24,434 bases of DNA from Chloromonas sp. AAM2 (GCA_004335635.1 QAXH01004788.1:405-24838); one strand, 5' to 3'. Shown: positions 7,891-19,303, counted from the stretch's first letter. Notes: generated by a model not told the origin, from the letters alone. A program made the numbers and translations.

Positions 7891-10800
7891 ATGGCGCTTT
7901 CGATGAACAAGCTGCGAGCACCAACTCTGGCAGGGCGCGTGCAGCGCCCATGCGCTGTGCCTGTAATCGCCCGTGGTGTCAGCAAGGGCTTCCTCGGAGA
8001 GCAGGTCGTTCAGCCTGTTCGCAATGTGCCAGCAGCTGCTCAGCGCCCAGTTGGCCTTACTTCCAGCCTGCCTCGCAACAGCCGCGCGGTCAAGGTTGTT
8101 GCCCAGGCCGCATCCGGGGCTGTGCCAGCCAAGGTGCAACCCCCGTTCAAATGGGGAGCCAACATGAAGGATTTGGCGATTTCCATCGGCATCGCTGCCA
8201 TCATGTGGTTTGTGCCTCCACCAGCGGGTGTTAGTGTCAAGGCCTGGCACCTGTTGTCAGTGTTCACTGGCACCATCGTGGGCATCATCACCACGCCACT
8301 GCCGCTGGGTGCAGTGGCAATTTTGGGTCTTGGCGCGGCCATGTTGACAAAGGTGCTGACCTTCGCCGAGGCCTTCTCCGCATTCGCCAGTGAGATTCCG
8401 TAAGTGGTGCATATTCACAGTTGCTTCTTGGCTTGCCGCTGATCGTACGCCAGAATCGCCCATGATTGCCCGCCATCGCGGTGGTCAGATCCGCCAACCG
8501 ACTCTTGCACGTATGCAATCATCTTGGCTTGTGCAGGTGGCTGATTGCCATCGCCTACTGGCTGGCTGGTGGCTTCATCAAGAGTGGCCTGGGCAATCGC
8601 ATTGCGTACGCCATTGTGTCTGCCTTCGGCAAGACTTCCCTGGGCCTGACCTATTCCCTGGTGTTTGCCGAGGCTCTGCTATCCCCAGCCATTCCCTCAG
8701 TGGCTGCTCGTGCAGGAGGCATCTTCTTCCCTCTGGCCAAGGTACGACCCTGCATGCATGCATGGACACGTACAGCACATCACCACGCACGGGCTTTTCA
8801 AGCCACATGATCGGGATGTGTCAAACCTAATCTGTAGGGAATGAGCGCCATGCTTGCCTCTCCCATGCCTAGACTTGATGATAGGCATGGCTGTCTGAAT
8901 GATATGCATTGCCGTCTGGTAAGCATCATACTTGTCCGGTCCCTGTCATTCCTTGACGCAGGCCCTGTGCTTGGCATGCGGCTCAGACCCAGAGAAGGGC
9001 ACAGCCAAGAAGCTGGGCTCCTACCTGATGATCACATGCTTCCAGACCACCACCGTTTCCTCTGCCATGTTCATCACTGCCATGGCTGCCAACCCTCTGG
9101 CTGTTAACCTGGCTGCCTCAGCCGGCATCAACATCTCATGGGGCACATGGGCTCTGGCCGGTCTGGTGCCAGGCCTCATCTGCTTGGTGGGTGGCCTTGA
9201 TGGCTGCATGCTTTTGTTTTTGCCAGTGCCAGGGTAGCACAAGTGCACCAGTGGTCAGCTGTTTTTGTACACGGTTTTGCTGTCATGTTGACAATCAAGA
9301 GCGATATACTGTGCCAGCACTGCTGCGCTGACAGGCGTATGCCTCCTTCAGTTGTTCATGTGTCTGCTCCCTTATCCTGTACGGCCTGTTCCCTCCGACG
9401 TTATTAGACGCCCTTGCTTTCCTGTGCTGTCATGCATGGTCATGCGTTGCGTCATGCACGGTGCCAACATCACTGTGTTCACAAGGGCAAGGGCAAGGGT
9501 TCCTGATTCCGTCCTCCAGGTGTCCGTTCCCTTGATCCTGTACGCCCTGTACCCCCCCACTGAGAAGGACACCCCAGACGCACCTGACGCCGCACGTAAA
9601 GAGCTGGAGAAGCTGGGACCGCTCTCACTCAATGAGAAGATCACTGCAGGTGTGCAGCATGCACCAGGGCATCAGCATGTTTAGATCACAGATCATATTC
9701 ATCAATAGGAACTGCACGCAAAGAGCTGGGGCCAGTTCCACTCAGCAAGAAACACAGCAGGTCCGCAGCATTCTGGTCACGCGGCTGCACGTCATTTCCA
9801 TTATCAGAGCAGCAAGGCATTATCATCAGTACGTTCATCTGTGTGTCCTGGACTGTCCACATCATTCTCTTAAACGTGTGAAAGGGCAACTTTACGTGCA
9901 CAGAGCTTGCATGCTCAAACAGCAGTCCGCTTAAGGTGTACATGTTATACGTGCTTATTGCTTGCTTGCTTGCGTCACCTGCCGTGTTGCTCCGCAGGTG
10001 CTTTCCTCGTGACTGTTGCCTTGTGGATCTTCGGAGGCGCCGTGGGCATCAACGCCGTGACATCCGCCATTGTCGGCCTCAGCATCCTGCTCATCACCAA
10101 CGTAGTGACATGGAAGGTAGGCCAAGTTGGTGAACGGTACGTGCTGCTGTGGCACCGGTAGTTTATGATATGTTGTAATGCTGCTTGATCCCTGATTGTA
10201 ATGCATCCGGGTGCACTGCTGGTGGGTGTTGCGTGCTGCTATGGCACATTGCTGGTGATGGGGCAGGGCTCGCATTTTTTTGTAAGACGCCAACATGGCC
10301 GGCTTTTGAATACATGAGAACTTTTGGACGCACTGTAACGTGGCATTGCTTGACAACACGATGTGACCGGCTGATTGAATGCATGATAACGCACTGTACT
10401 TCGGACGTGCTGTTACATGACATTGCATTTGGTAGCCACTGAGAATACTTATGCATTCCCAGGTTTCCCATAAGCATGCTTTGCTTGGGCAGTGAGGACA
10501 AGACAACCTCTCCTGACTGTGAGGAGCTAAGGAATACAATGCTTTGTTTTCTGAGCCCACATAATCAAAGCCCACCCACATGCATCCTTCCGGGTCCACT
10601 CCGTTATCAATGCAATTCATCGCAATTGCAGGGCACAACGCATATGTTTTCAGGTCTAGGCAGTTGTCAATCCCACTGCCAGGGAACCACACAGCACCTG
10701 CAGCACTACAAGCTATCGTACTTTTCTCACCACAGTCATTTGCATGGGCAGGTGTTCAATACAAACACTGTGTCATTTGCAGCGGTGCTTGATGGCGGTC

Positions 10801-12806
10801 TTCTGCGTCTGCTGCATGTAGGAGTGCCTGGGTAACGGGCCCGCATGGGACACTCTGACATGGTTCGCGGCGCTCATTGCCATGGCCGCCTACCTCAACA
10901 AGTTCGGCTTCATCCCATGGTTCTCCGATAGGTGGGCGGTGCGAGCATGACGAACCCAACTAAACCCGTATGATCAACTAGGCCTTTTGTGTGCAGAACA
11001 GTACAGCACAGATCAAGTTAAGCAGACAGAAGCGCGGCATTGCGCTAGGCCATGCGGGCCGCCTTGCACTGTCCGTGATCCTCGATGCTCTGGGCGCAGC
11101 CGTCCAAAGGCCGCCAAATCTTGCCGTTCCCATACTTGAGAGAATCCTTCATTCCAGTTCGTGCATCGCAAAGTGTGTGTGTCCACGAGCAATTTTACTT
11201 CAGGCTGGATAGGCTCTGAAACCTAGCCAGTAACCATCGTACTTACACTCTTGGTGTGCACAGTAGAACATTGACATTTACTCAGACCTCTTGTGTCTCG
11301 TTTGTGGAGCAGCAGAAGTGAACACACATGGATTGCTACAGTGCGTGTCCCGGGGTATGCAGCACAAGGCGTGAGGTCATGCGAACCACCACAAGCTTGA
11401 GGCCTGAGGCATAGGAATGGTAGCTTTTGGCAACGTGAAGCTCACAGCCAGGCTGACAGAAGACTATCAGGCGTTTTTACTGCACGTAGCAACTGATACC
11501 TTGTGGTTGCTCATCTTGTGCTTTCGCTGCTTGTTCTCTTGTGCATTGCAGCGTGGTGAAGGTTGTGAGCAGCATGGGCCTTGAGTGGCAGGCGGCCTTC
11601 GGCATCGTGGTGACGCTATACTTCTACAGCCACTACTTCTTCGCGTCAGGTGCGGCTGGTCTGAGGGCAATATCTCTACCCTCTGGTCAGTAGGACGAGT
11701 GATATACAGGTGGCTGATGATGTGCATTTCTTATGGTGGCTTACGGCTTGCAGTGCTGCGGACCGATCCGTTGCTACCGACTTTTTGGTCAACAAGACAG
11801 ATGATAATGTGGAGTGTGTTGGTGCAGAAGCAGCACAAGAGCACACAAGAGCACACATGCCATGTCTGGCTCACCGCACCTTGACAAGGCACGTGTAACA
11901 GCTGCTCATGCAGTTGAAATTCACCGCCGATACCACCCTCAGGCTCTCTTCCTTGCGTGCAAGGCACACGTATAACACCCTGTCTTTCACGCTTTGCTTA
12001 TTGTGGACTGATTTTCATGCACAGGTGCCGCTCACATTGGTGCCATGTACACTGCCTTCCTGGCTGTGGCCATTGCATGCGGCACCCCTGCCATGCTGGC
12101 TGCTGTGGCCCTGGGCCAGCTTTCCAACCTCATGGGCTGCCTGACCACGTACGGCATTGGGTCTGCACCACCCTACTTTGGAGCTGGATACGTGCCTCAG
12201 GTGAGCATACTGGACAAACTGGTATACAAACGAATTCTCTTTGTAATCAAATTACCCAGCAAATCAATGTACAAACATTTGTTAGAAAATACGAATTTTA
12301 TATTGTGTGTTATGTATTGATAGAAATAATAATAATTATTAATAGAAATAACCAGCAAACGTCAACACACTAACAATCTACCTAAGTATACAGAGCCAAA
12401 GAAGGTGGGCAGCAGCACATGTGGCAGGGTGTCCTTGAGTTAGGCATGAACAATGGGGTGATGGAGGGTTTTCATGGGATTACGGTGTGAATGGAATGTG
12501 TGAGATGTTAAAAAACGCATTAGTCAAGGAGACAAGAAAAACTCAGAAAAACTGTTGTGTGAGAGCAGGGTAACGGGTGGCCAAGGGCTAGGGCAAAGGA
12601 GGGGTGCATGCAGGACCGCGCAAGGTCATGTTGCTCCCACGCAATGTATGCTAAATCAGGTGCTTCAGCTCCTTTACGCATGTGCATGTCTGCAACGCCA
12701 TTCGCAGGGTGACTGGCTCAAGTTCGGTTTCATCCTGTCAGTCTTCTATCTAGCTGTCTGGCTGGGCGTTGGCGGCGTCTGGTGGAAGTTCATTGGCCTG
12801 TGGTAA
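7891..12806 (+). CDS. DIT1: Chloroplast 2-oxoglutarate/malate translocator, DiT1 type (DASS/SLC13 family), 9 exons, 556 aa
   Basis: The DiT1 family exchanges stromal malate for cytosolic 2-oxoglutarate across the chloroplast inner envelope, supplying carbon skeletons for ammonia assimilation. Exons: 7891-8399, 8537-8741, 8962-9186, 9520-9649, 9998-10116, 10822-10931, 11552-11649, 12025-12200 and 12708-12806. All introns are GT-AG, phases close and the total is 1671 nt. Residues 1 to about 72 are Arg/Ala/Val-rich without acids until E37, a transit peptide with a VVAQA cleavage-like site near 69-73. The membrane core starts near residue 93 (MKDLAISIGIAAIMWFVPPP). The two substrate-loop signatures are EALLSPAIPS (215-224) and SNLMGCLTTYG (499-509). 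Other family blocks are AWDTLTWFAALIAMAAYLNK, YFYSHYFFASGAAHIGAM and the end LGVGGVWWKFIGLW. The ATG at 7891 is chosen because it precedes the transit peptide. The nearest alternative is ATG at residue 5. Confidence 0.97.
9360..9400 (+). repeat. Diverged copy of the 5' half of DiT1 exon 4 inside intron 3
   Basis: GTGTCTGCTCCCTTATCCTG and the following ACGGCCTGTTCCCTCCGACG match the exon 4 start (9520-9561) at roughly 35 of 42 positions with one gap. The copy lacks an acceptor AG (CAT instead of CAG) and the gap shifts the frame, so it is a relic exon. Confidence 0.8.
9714..9770 (+). repeat. Diverged copy of the 3' half of DiT1 exon 4 inside intron 4
   Basis: GCACGCAAAGAGCTGG, CCACTCAGCAAGAAACACAG and CAGGTCCGCAGCAT follow the exon 4 end and its donor flank (9595-9661: GCACGTAAAGAGCTGG, CACTCAATGAGAAG, GCAGGTGTGCAGCAT), with one deletion of about 9 nt. 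It includes the exon/intron junction and first intron bases, so the duplicated unit crossed the splice site. Confidence 0.8.
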
Positions 12807-13036
12807 TCTGGACCTGCTGTGCTTACATGAGTGTTGACATTTTGTTGAGCTTGCCTTTCACGACATTGAGCGATACCGTCAGAGTGATAATTACGATGCA
12901 GGGAGTTGAACTTTCGTGTGTCCCAGGAAACCACGTTTGGACATAACATGTGAGACTTACGTTCGTAACTGTGCTGCCAGAGGCTGGCGGATTAATGGTG
13001 GATGGTGAGGCGTCATGTGCCCTGGCTGAAACTGTC

Positions 13037-13057
13037 ATGATACCAGAGTGGTATCAT
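13037..13057. repeat. Perfect hairpin ATGATACC-AGAGT-GGTATCAT
   Basis: The 8-nt arms are exactly complementary with a 5-nt loop, about 30 nt before the candidate DiT1 poly(A) signal. It may form in the 3' UTR; no role is known. Confidence 0.6.
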
Positions 13058-13083
13058 ATTCTCAATGTGCGGCCCAGTCAGCG

Positions 13084-13088
13084 TGTAA
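13084..13088 (+). terminator. Candidate TGTAA polyadenylation signal of DiT1
   Basis: This is the first TGTAA after the DiT1 stop at 12804-12806, about 280 nt downstream, the spacing expected of a chlorophyte 3' UTR. Confidence 0.5.
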
Positions 13089-14218
13089 GCAATGATGATG
13101 TCCAAGGACGCATGGTGTTAATCAACGTCTTTAACGATACCTTGAACACTGATCGGATCTTGGGCCGGTCGGAAATAAGGACTATCACTGTATACTACTC
13201 CATACTCCTGCCTAGTTTGCCACCACAACCCTTCTTGGTACCCCGGTCCAACACCTGCCGACCCAGTGTAGATAGATACTCAATCACATCTCACCAGGGA
13301 ACGAATGACATTTACTTCTTTGCCAGTAACAGTTGTACAGCCACATGCGTTGCAGCTTAATATTCAAATCTGCTGACGGGAGCAGGCATGTTGATACAGA
13401 AGACTGTACCCTCAAGTGATCCTAGCTAGAGGCGAGACTCGTGAAACCCAGTGCCGCAATTGCACCCAAATGCTGCAACGTCTCACCTCAAACGAGGTGG
13501 AAGTTTGCTTTGTGCGAGTGTTATGCCGCATCGCATGCCACATGCCCTTCATCCCATCGCTGCACGCCTATCCTCCTTGGAAGGTCGGTGTAGCAGGCGC
13601 ATCAACAAGTGTTGTGTTGGCGCCTGCTGTTGGGGATGGGTGTGCTGCTGGCCACACGGCTGCCCTGAAAAACCCCATCTTGTGAATTACGTGCACAGTG
13701 GTCTTATCTAGTAGCAGCTGCAGCTGTTGGTCCCTGGCGGACCTATCGACACTGATGGTGAAATTCTCAAACCTGTCCTGCCTCCCCTGGTACAATTATC
13801 GGTACCCATCTGCTGGCCATTGCACAAGCTGCTTGGCCATCGCTGGGCGGTCTAGCTGGATGGCAATCACAGGCGGTGACCCTCCTGGGCTGCTAGGTGG
13901 TGATAGCAGATCTCCTCGTGCTGACGCCCAATTCTGATGGTCTGCACTGCTCGTGCGGGCGTCTTGCCAGAGGATGTATGGGCTGCGCCCAAGGTGATGT
14001 CAGGCCTGTGGTAGACGTGTTTTTCCGTTTCACGGAAATGGTGCGCAGTTACCCATGAGTGAGTCACAGCCTTCACGGCCCCGGATGGCCGCCATGAAGT
14101 CTGCATCGTCAGTCTCTGCCTTTTCGTATAATCTTTCAGCTGCAGCATTTGTGCAGAACTGTGGCTCTTGGTAGTCAAAGGTGTCAACGGGAAACAAGTG
14201 GATCCACCATGTCATCCA

Positions 14219-14269
14219 TATCCCCGAAACAAGTGCATCAATGTCTAGACAATGCTAGTTTTCGGGGAT
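14219..14269. repeat. Inverted repeat ATCCCCGAAA ... TTTCGGGGAT
   Basis: Two perfectly complementary 10-nt arms lie at 14219-14228 and 14260-14269, separated by 31 nt. It may be a foldback or the ends of a very small element. Confidence 0.6.
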
Positions 14270-14759
14270 AGTATCATATGGTTTCGTCCGCCCTGACTCC
14301 ACTGGGCCATGCCAAGCTCGGCCCACTTCTCCAGCAAGTTGTTGGGTCCTGCTTTGCACTCCTGGTACCCGTGATTGCTGCAGATATGCAGGAGGCCTGT
14401 GACATCCTACATGCAAGTTGGGACGTGGTGGCCAGCTGCACCTGGGCCTGGGCATCTGCCGCTGACACAGTACGTGCCACTGGCAGCTGGGCACTGACGT
14501 TCAAAAAACCAGATAGCACAACACACGCACGTCGTCAGCAGTTGCGAGCAAATTGTGATAATGACAGCTGGATGCAACGAAAGCCAAGCCATCAAACACA
14601 TTGGGAGCATGTACGGGAGCACTGGCCCTGATAAGCGCACACTGCAAGCATGCATCAGCTCAAAGCAACTCCACATATCAACTCCACACAATGGCCCGCA
14701 ACGTACCAGGCCCAGGCCGTTTCATATGCCTCAATGCAACAAAGTACATGACTAGTCGC

Positions 14760-14945
14760 AAAAAGAAGTTTGCCAGTTCTGGGACAATTTGTGTGAATGG
14801 GTCTGTATTACTGCCAGGAACCAGTGTGTGTCAGCAAAACATGTGTTTGTGTGTGTTTGTGTGTGTGTGAACCGCACATGGGGTGAACAGCGGGGTGAAC
14901 ATCACGTTTTGCGGTAGACGCTGCATTGCCACTTCTGGGACAGCA
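14760..14945. repeat. Diverged, partial second copy of the foldback element at 16188
   Basis: 14760-14789 repeats the terminal sequence of the 16188-16358 element (AGTTTGCCAGTTCTGGGACA). 14912-14941 resembles its internal CGGTAGTCGTGCCACTTCT part. No matching right terminus is visible, so the copy is truncated or rearranged. Confidence 0.5.
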
Positions 14946-15401
14946 AACCACGACTAGACAGGAACTGCAGTGTCAAAAGACAAAATGGGTGTGTGACGCG
15001 TCTGATCTGTACCTCAGAAGTCGGTAATGTAAGTTGCCACTCTCTTGAGCAAGTTCGTGTGCTGCGTCCGGAGACGTCCCACAGCCTGTTTCCAATTCTG
15101 GTTTCTTTAAATGCCAATGCAACGTACTTAAAACTGCCCAAAAGCATCACACACAACGTAGTACATGACTAGCCACTCATGAGTTCACAAGTATACTTTA
15201 GTTTCTCCATAATAACGGTCCTGCATTTGTCATGCACACCAATGATCACAAACCCAACGGCATTGCAACAACACCATGCTGGAAATCACTGACAGGATAT
15301 CATATTTGCACGCATACCAGACCAAGGTTGCCGACGCATACCGTGTATGCCAGCCACACACATCATCACTGGGTAAGCTCAACCCCCATCAGACCCGGTC
15401 T

Positions 15402-15468
15402 TCTACCACGGTAGATCCTGGTACGAGATTAGGTAGAATCACGCAGGGCCTGGCAGGCGGATTCTACC
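15402..15468. repeat. Cluster of TCTACC/GGTAGA inverted repeats
   Basis: TCTACC-AC-GGTAGA (15402-15415) is a perfect hairpin. GGTAGAATC (15432-15440) and GATTCTACC (15460-15468) are perfect arms around a 19-nt spacer, and another TCTACC follows at about 15475. The clustering of one palindromic word suggests a foldback element or structured RNA. Confidence 0.55.
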
Positions 15469-16187
15469 GGTCCTTCTACCGCCCAAACATTCCGACGATA
15501 CAAGGATCCTGGAAGGACATGCCATTGTTGGCTAAGGACATTGACCTTTTTCAGCCATCCAGAGGGCATGTGGGCTTGTAGTGTGTCCAAAACCGATAGA
15601 ATTCCCATCAGCTTGTTTTGATGCACACCTGACAGGTGGCCCGGCAGCCTTCCCTCGTTTGCAAAAAATGCCAGAAAGCAAAACAGCATGGATGGCTTGC
15701 GTGCAAGTCATGACAACAAACGGCGCGAGTTGAAATGCAACCGGCCTGTCAACTAACCAACAAGCACCATGTGCAAGCATGCTGACAGTTCAGCTCGTGA
15801 CGAATGCGCATGCAAAGGCGAGTGATTGTGCATGCCTCTGACTTATCATTGCTCAATGCTCCTATGACTCCAGACCCATAACCAGTCCGGGGTTTTGAAC
15901 AGTGCTGACGAGGGTGTTGCATACACATGCAGTCCCCCAGTATAGTTGCCTGCTCCCTGCCACACTTTTCATCTCTTCTTATCTCCTCCATGCAACCGTT
16001 GCACCCCCATGCAGTCCCAGCAGTCCATGCGGGCGTGACTAGTTTGCCAAAGGCAGGTCATCAGGTCTCCTGTCATCTCCTGCAAAGGCCAACAGACAAG
16101 TACAAAAAGTAAAGATATGCAAACTGCCAAAACAGCACGGTCACCTTTGGTGTGATGCGGTTCATAACTTATTAAACACGTCTGCAG

Positions 16188-16358
16188 AAAAATAGATGTT
16201 TGCCAGTTCTGGGACAATTCTTGTGTGCCTTACGGTTCTACTGGGTTTGTTCCGAAGTGGGAGATTTTGAGAGCGCCTCCGGTAGTCGTGCCACTTCTTT
16301 GTGTTGGTTGCAGTGGCGTTCTTGGAAATGGTCCCAGAACTGGCAAACATCTTTTTTT
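16188..16358. mobile_element. MITE-like foldback element with near-perfect terminal inverted repeats
   Basis: The left terminus (16194-16219, AGATGTTTGCCAGTTCTGGG then ACAATT) is matched at 25 of 26 bases by the reverse complement of 16327-16352. A-rich and T-rich flanks extend the pairing a few bases on each side. The interior is about 107 nt and non-coding. No clear target-site duplication is visible at the ends I chose. A non-autonomous DNA transposon (MITE) is the likely class; the superfamily is unknown. Confidence 0.7.
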
Positions 16359-16831
16359 GGCCAGCTCATAAGTTGACAAGGCAGACGGCTGTAGACGCCT
16401 GTCAGGTGTGTGACACAGAAGCTCAAACTGCTTGAGACTTGTGTCTGAGATGAGTTCACCATGAGCCATGACGATGAACACATGTCGCAGACGAACTTCT
16501 GAATGAGATGTTCTATGTCATACTTGAGCTTGTGTCATATTGGGGCTCAGTGCTATCACTTCACTTCACCGCTACTGTACTCAAACATGCACAATTACTC
16601 CACCCCATACCTGACGGGTGCCTTGTACGTTTGGAAGCCCGTCTTGACCTTCTGTGTGCGGGCATGTCTGGGCGCACCATAGTCATCATCATCGTCCTGA
16701 TGCTCTGGCCGTGGCACTGGCTCAGGGGTACCTGAAAAAGACAGCCATGCATGGGGCCAGGTGCCAAACATGCACGGCAGACTTGTGTGTGCCAATTCTA
16801 AGCCGCCTGGGAGGGCATGTTTACAGGTATA

Positions 16832-16873
<42 letters not shown>
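16832..16873. repeat. (GT)n microsatellite
   Basis: About 20 GT dinucleotides with one GC interruption. Long Cys/Val or Thr/His ORFs over it are artefacts of the repeat. Confidence 0.95.
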
Positions 16874-16874
<1 letters not shown>

Positions 16875-17237
16875 CTTGTTTTACATCAGATGCTTTTCCA
16901 TGTATGATATGGTGCCATCGGCTCAGGTGTACCTGTATGGCACGTGCACACCAGCCGTGTGTGCCACTCTACATCGAAGCCGCGTGTGCTGTGCTCACAC
17001 TACACAGATAGAACAATCAAATAGCAACTGCAGCATCTCACAGACTCACAAGGGGTCACAAGGGGTATGTATGTGGACTGGCCTGCTTGCATTGCATCTG
17101 TGACTGATTCGTGGCTTGCTCTCTTAATGAGGCCTAGGTCTAGCTTGTTGAGAACCACAACGGCGTCCACAGCCCTGTCAATAACGTGTTCAGTTGTTAT
17201 CAAAGCCTGACTTGCTGAGCTGACACCAGTGCTACCA

Positions 17238-17240
<3 letters not shown>

Positions 17241-17286
<46 letters not shown>

Positions 17287-17295
17287 CGTGCGTGC
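17241..17295. repeat. (GT)n-(GC)n compound microsatellite
   Basis: TG repeats run into CG/CGTG repeats, 85 bases before the terminal exon of the minus-strand gene. Alternating purine-pyrimidine sequence of this length can adopt Z-DNA. Confidence 0.95.
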
Positions 17296-17380
17296 AGTTT
17301 CATTGTTCGTGCATTGTGAGTTTGATTGGTGGCTTGTCTCTCATTTCAAATTCACAGTGAGTGTTTACTGAAGCCTGACT

Positions 17381-17551
17381 CTAACCTGACATACGCATGG
17401 CTGCACTCTTCTCCGCTGACGCAGCCCTCGCCCGCTCAGCAAATGACAGCGCAGCCAATGGCGTATTCACCGGTGTGTTGACCGGTGCAGCAGGGGGTGG
17501 TGGGTGAGCCGCAGGGGGTGGAGTGGAGAAGGGCTTGGGAGCTGGTGTGGC
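17381..17551 (-). CDS. Terminal exon of an unidentified Pro/Ala-rich minus-strand gene
   Basis: On the minus strand an acceptor GCTGCAG precedes 57 codons ending in TAG. The peptide starts ATPAPKPFSTPPPAAHPPPP, contains NTPVNTPLAALSFAERARAA and ends SAAMRMSG. A proline-rich stretch followed by a short charged helix is typical of disordered C-termini in algal proteins. The other two strand-frames lack this composition. The preceding exon is not resolved. The gene is not identified. Confidence 0.45.
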   Translation of the reverse strand, partial: ATPAPKPFSTPPPAAHPPPPAAPVNTPVNTPLAALSFAERARAASAEKSAAMRMSG

Positions 17552-17667
17552 CTGCAGCAACATGACAGGAACGCAGACCAGGCCTGTTAGCTCACTGCTT
17601 TCCACTAGTCCCTGTTATATTTCTTGTGCTTGGACTAGTGCTTGGACTGCTGCTTTGGTTTTGCCAC

Positions 17668-18123
17668 TCACAAGTGCAACTTGCTGGGAGCCTCATGATC
17701 ATGTTTTGGAGGTGATGCTGGCGGTGGGCCAGTGCCCAGACTGTTTTGTCTCAGCACTGCAAGCCACAAAACCCCACTGACAGGCAAGCTGTATATTGAT
17801 GACGGCAGTAAACCAAGTAACCAACCCCACTGGGGCGTCTGGTGTGTCTCCAGGCTGCTTCCAGCCACATCTAAAGCCACACCCGCACTCTCCCCACTGA
17901 CACTCACATTCTGCTCGTCTGCAAAGACGTGGGTGGCTGCAGATGCACTCGTACCGGCCACGGCATAATCATGGTGATGTGCATGCGTGTTGTGAACCAT
18001 GGTGCTCGTGCCGGCTGACGGCTGCTCATGTGGCACCGCCGCCACCACATGCGCTAGCGCCTGCACGCCACAGATATTATTATTTTCTGTTTGAATATTA
18101 TCATTTGCTACTAGAATTCTCAA
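17668..18123 (-). other. Candidate upstream exon(s) of the same minus-strand gene, with duplicated exon starts
   Basis: The frame is open for 151 codons. A likely exon start (GGCGTGCAG/GCGCTAGCG) at 18060 encodes ALAHVVAAVPHEQP and continues SASAATHVFADEQNVSVSG. Two diverged copies of this exon start with acceptor-like CAG lie further upstream: 18163 (ALGGGV, then a stop) and 18287 (ALAYVVAAVPHDSW). The exon 3' end is not resolved, although CACTT/GTGAGT near 17672 is a good donor. Not identified. Confidence 0.35.
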
Positions 18124-18575
18124 TTTTTGTTCACGCTACTGCTATCACACCGCCGCCAAGCGCCTGTGCACCACTTCAGAAAGCACTTAATAGGCATCAC
18201 TGTCGTCATCATCATCATGGAAATACACGCCTGACAATCATCAAGCCAAGAGTCATGTGGCACCGCAGCTACCACATATGCTAGCGCCTGCGCACCGCAC
18301 AGTGATGGAAGAGGTTGTTATTCATTGCGAATTCGACTTTGTCCGTCACCCCAGCCCGTAGGTAAACGCTGCCCTGCCAATGGAGTCCTTGACACTGGTG
18401 ATGCCAACTACTCATGATCTCCGTTGTGATGCCAACTCTCAGGGTGCTTTTTGCCTGCTACGTTATGCAGGTGACTGAAAACAGTAGGGATGCTACCAGC
18501 CATAGTCACTGGCCCACATCAAGCACAATAGACTATCCAGCTGTTTACATCATGACAAGCCAGTCAGTCGACGTG

Positions 18576-18639
18576 GTGTCTTTGCCACAATTGCAAAGAA
18601 GAAGGCAGTGTCTTTGCCACAATTGCAAAAAAGAAGGCA
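18576..18639. repeat. 32-bp tandem duplication
   Basis: GTGTCTTTGCCACAATTGCA plus 12 more bases occurs twice head to tail (18576-18607, 18608-18639) with a single G/A difference, so it is recent. Confidence 0.95.
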
Positions 18640-18675
18640 GTGAGGTAGAGGGACGAACATTGGATACCTTCTCAC

Positions 18676-18855
18676 CTTTTGTATGTGTGCCACTTGTTCC
18701 TGTATTGGCGCCATGCTTATGAGAAGCGCTTTCTGCAGCTCACTGGTGCTGATGCTGCCTGCACTGACTCCATTGCTGGTGCATGCAGTGGCAATGGCCC
18801 TGGGCAGCTGCATGGGTACTGTCACCATCAACTGATGGAGCAACTGAACCATGGC
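18676..18855 (-). CDS. Candidate internal exon of the minus-strand gene (60 codons)
   Basis: On the minus strand TTTCCTGCAG/GCCATG and ACAAAAG/GTGAGA flank exactly 60 codons. The peptide begins AMVQLLHQLMVTVPMQLPRA, includes SAGSISTSELQKALLISM and ends QEQVAHIQK, an amphipathic helical sequence. A second copy of its first 23 codons with its own acceptor lies at 18935-19003, and a third, more diverged LPRAIATACTADG block at about 19143-19215. The family is not recognised. Confidence 0.5.
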
Positions 18856-18934
18856 CTGCAGGAAACGGACAAGAAACGTATTGTTAACGTTAACGAAAAA
18901 ATGGAACTTGCGACATGCTTTAAGTAGTGCATAC

Positions 18935-19003
18935 AGTGGCAATGGCCCTGGGCAGCTGCGTGGCTACTGACAGCATTGGCTGGTGCAGTAACTGAACCAG
19001 CGC
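18935..19003 (-). repeat. Second copy of the exon at 18676-18855 (first 23 codons)
   Basis: CCTGCAG/GCGCTGGTTCAGTT opens 23 codons ending QLPRAIAT before GTATGC, a possible donor. The frame otherwise reaches TAA four codons later. It is in phase 0, so it could be a real duplicated exon or a relic. Confidence 0.6.
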
Positions 19004-19303
19004 CTGCAGGAAACAGACAAGAAATGTTCTGTGAACAAGGCAATGGCACACTTTGTTCAATGGCATTGTATTTTTTATTTTTTTTATTTTTTTATGGCAA
19101 TTGTTTTTTTACGGCCCGTGAGGCACACTTCTGTGCCTGTGCTGATCCCATCAGCGGTGCATGCTGTGGCAATCGCCCTAGGCAACGTACTGTGCAGCAT
19201 GGTTGACAGGACAGTAGTAGTCTATGAAAGCAAGAAAGGCTCTTGCCCTGCAGGTGATGACCGGATCCCGCGAATGGGCAAGGTGCTCCCCAGCTCCTGC
19301 TGT

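Larger units (their letters stand above)
12807..17380. other. 4.6-kb stretch without an identified gene; possible mobile-element debris
   Basis: After the DiT1 3' UTR I see only short ORFs. On the minus strand, 14030-14215 (FDYQEPQFCTNAAAERLYEK and EKAETDDADFMAAIRGREG) and 13568-13795 (DRSARDQQLQLLLDKTTVHV) look protein-like but match no family I know. On the plus strand 14278-14631 is open for 117 codons, also unrecognised. Inverted repeats, a foldback element and GT tracts are listed separately. The exact 13-mer AGTACATGACTAG occurs at 14743-14755 and 15160-15172. The stretch looks like degraded repeats or unannotated exons. Confidence 0.5.

Noticed and set aside
12950..13360. 136-codon plus-strand ORF just after DiT1
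   Set aside because: It overlaps the expected DiT1 3' UTR and its candidate poly(A) signal, and shows no family resemblance.
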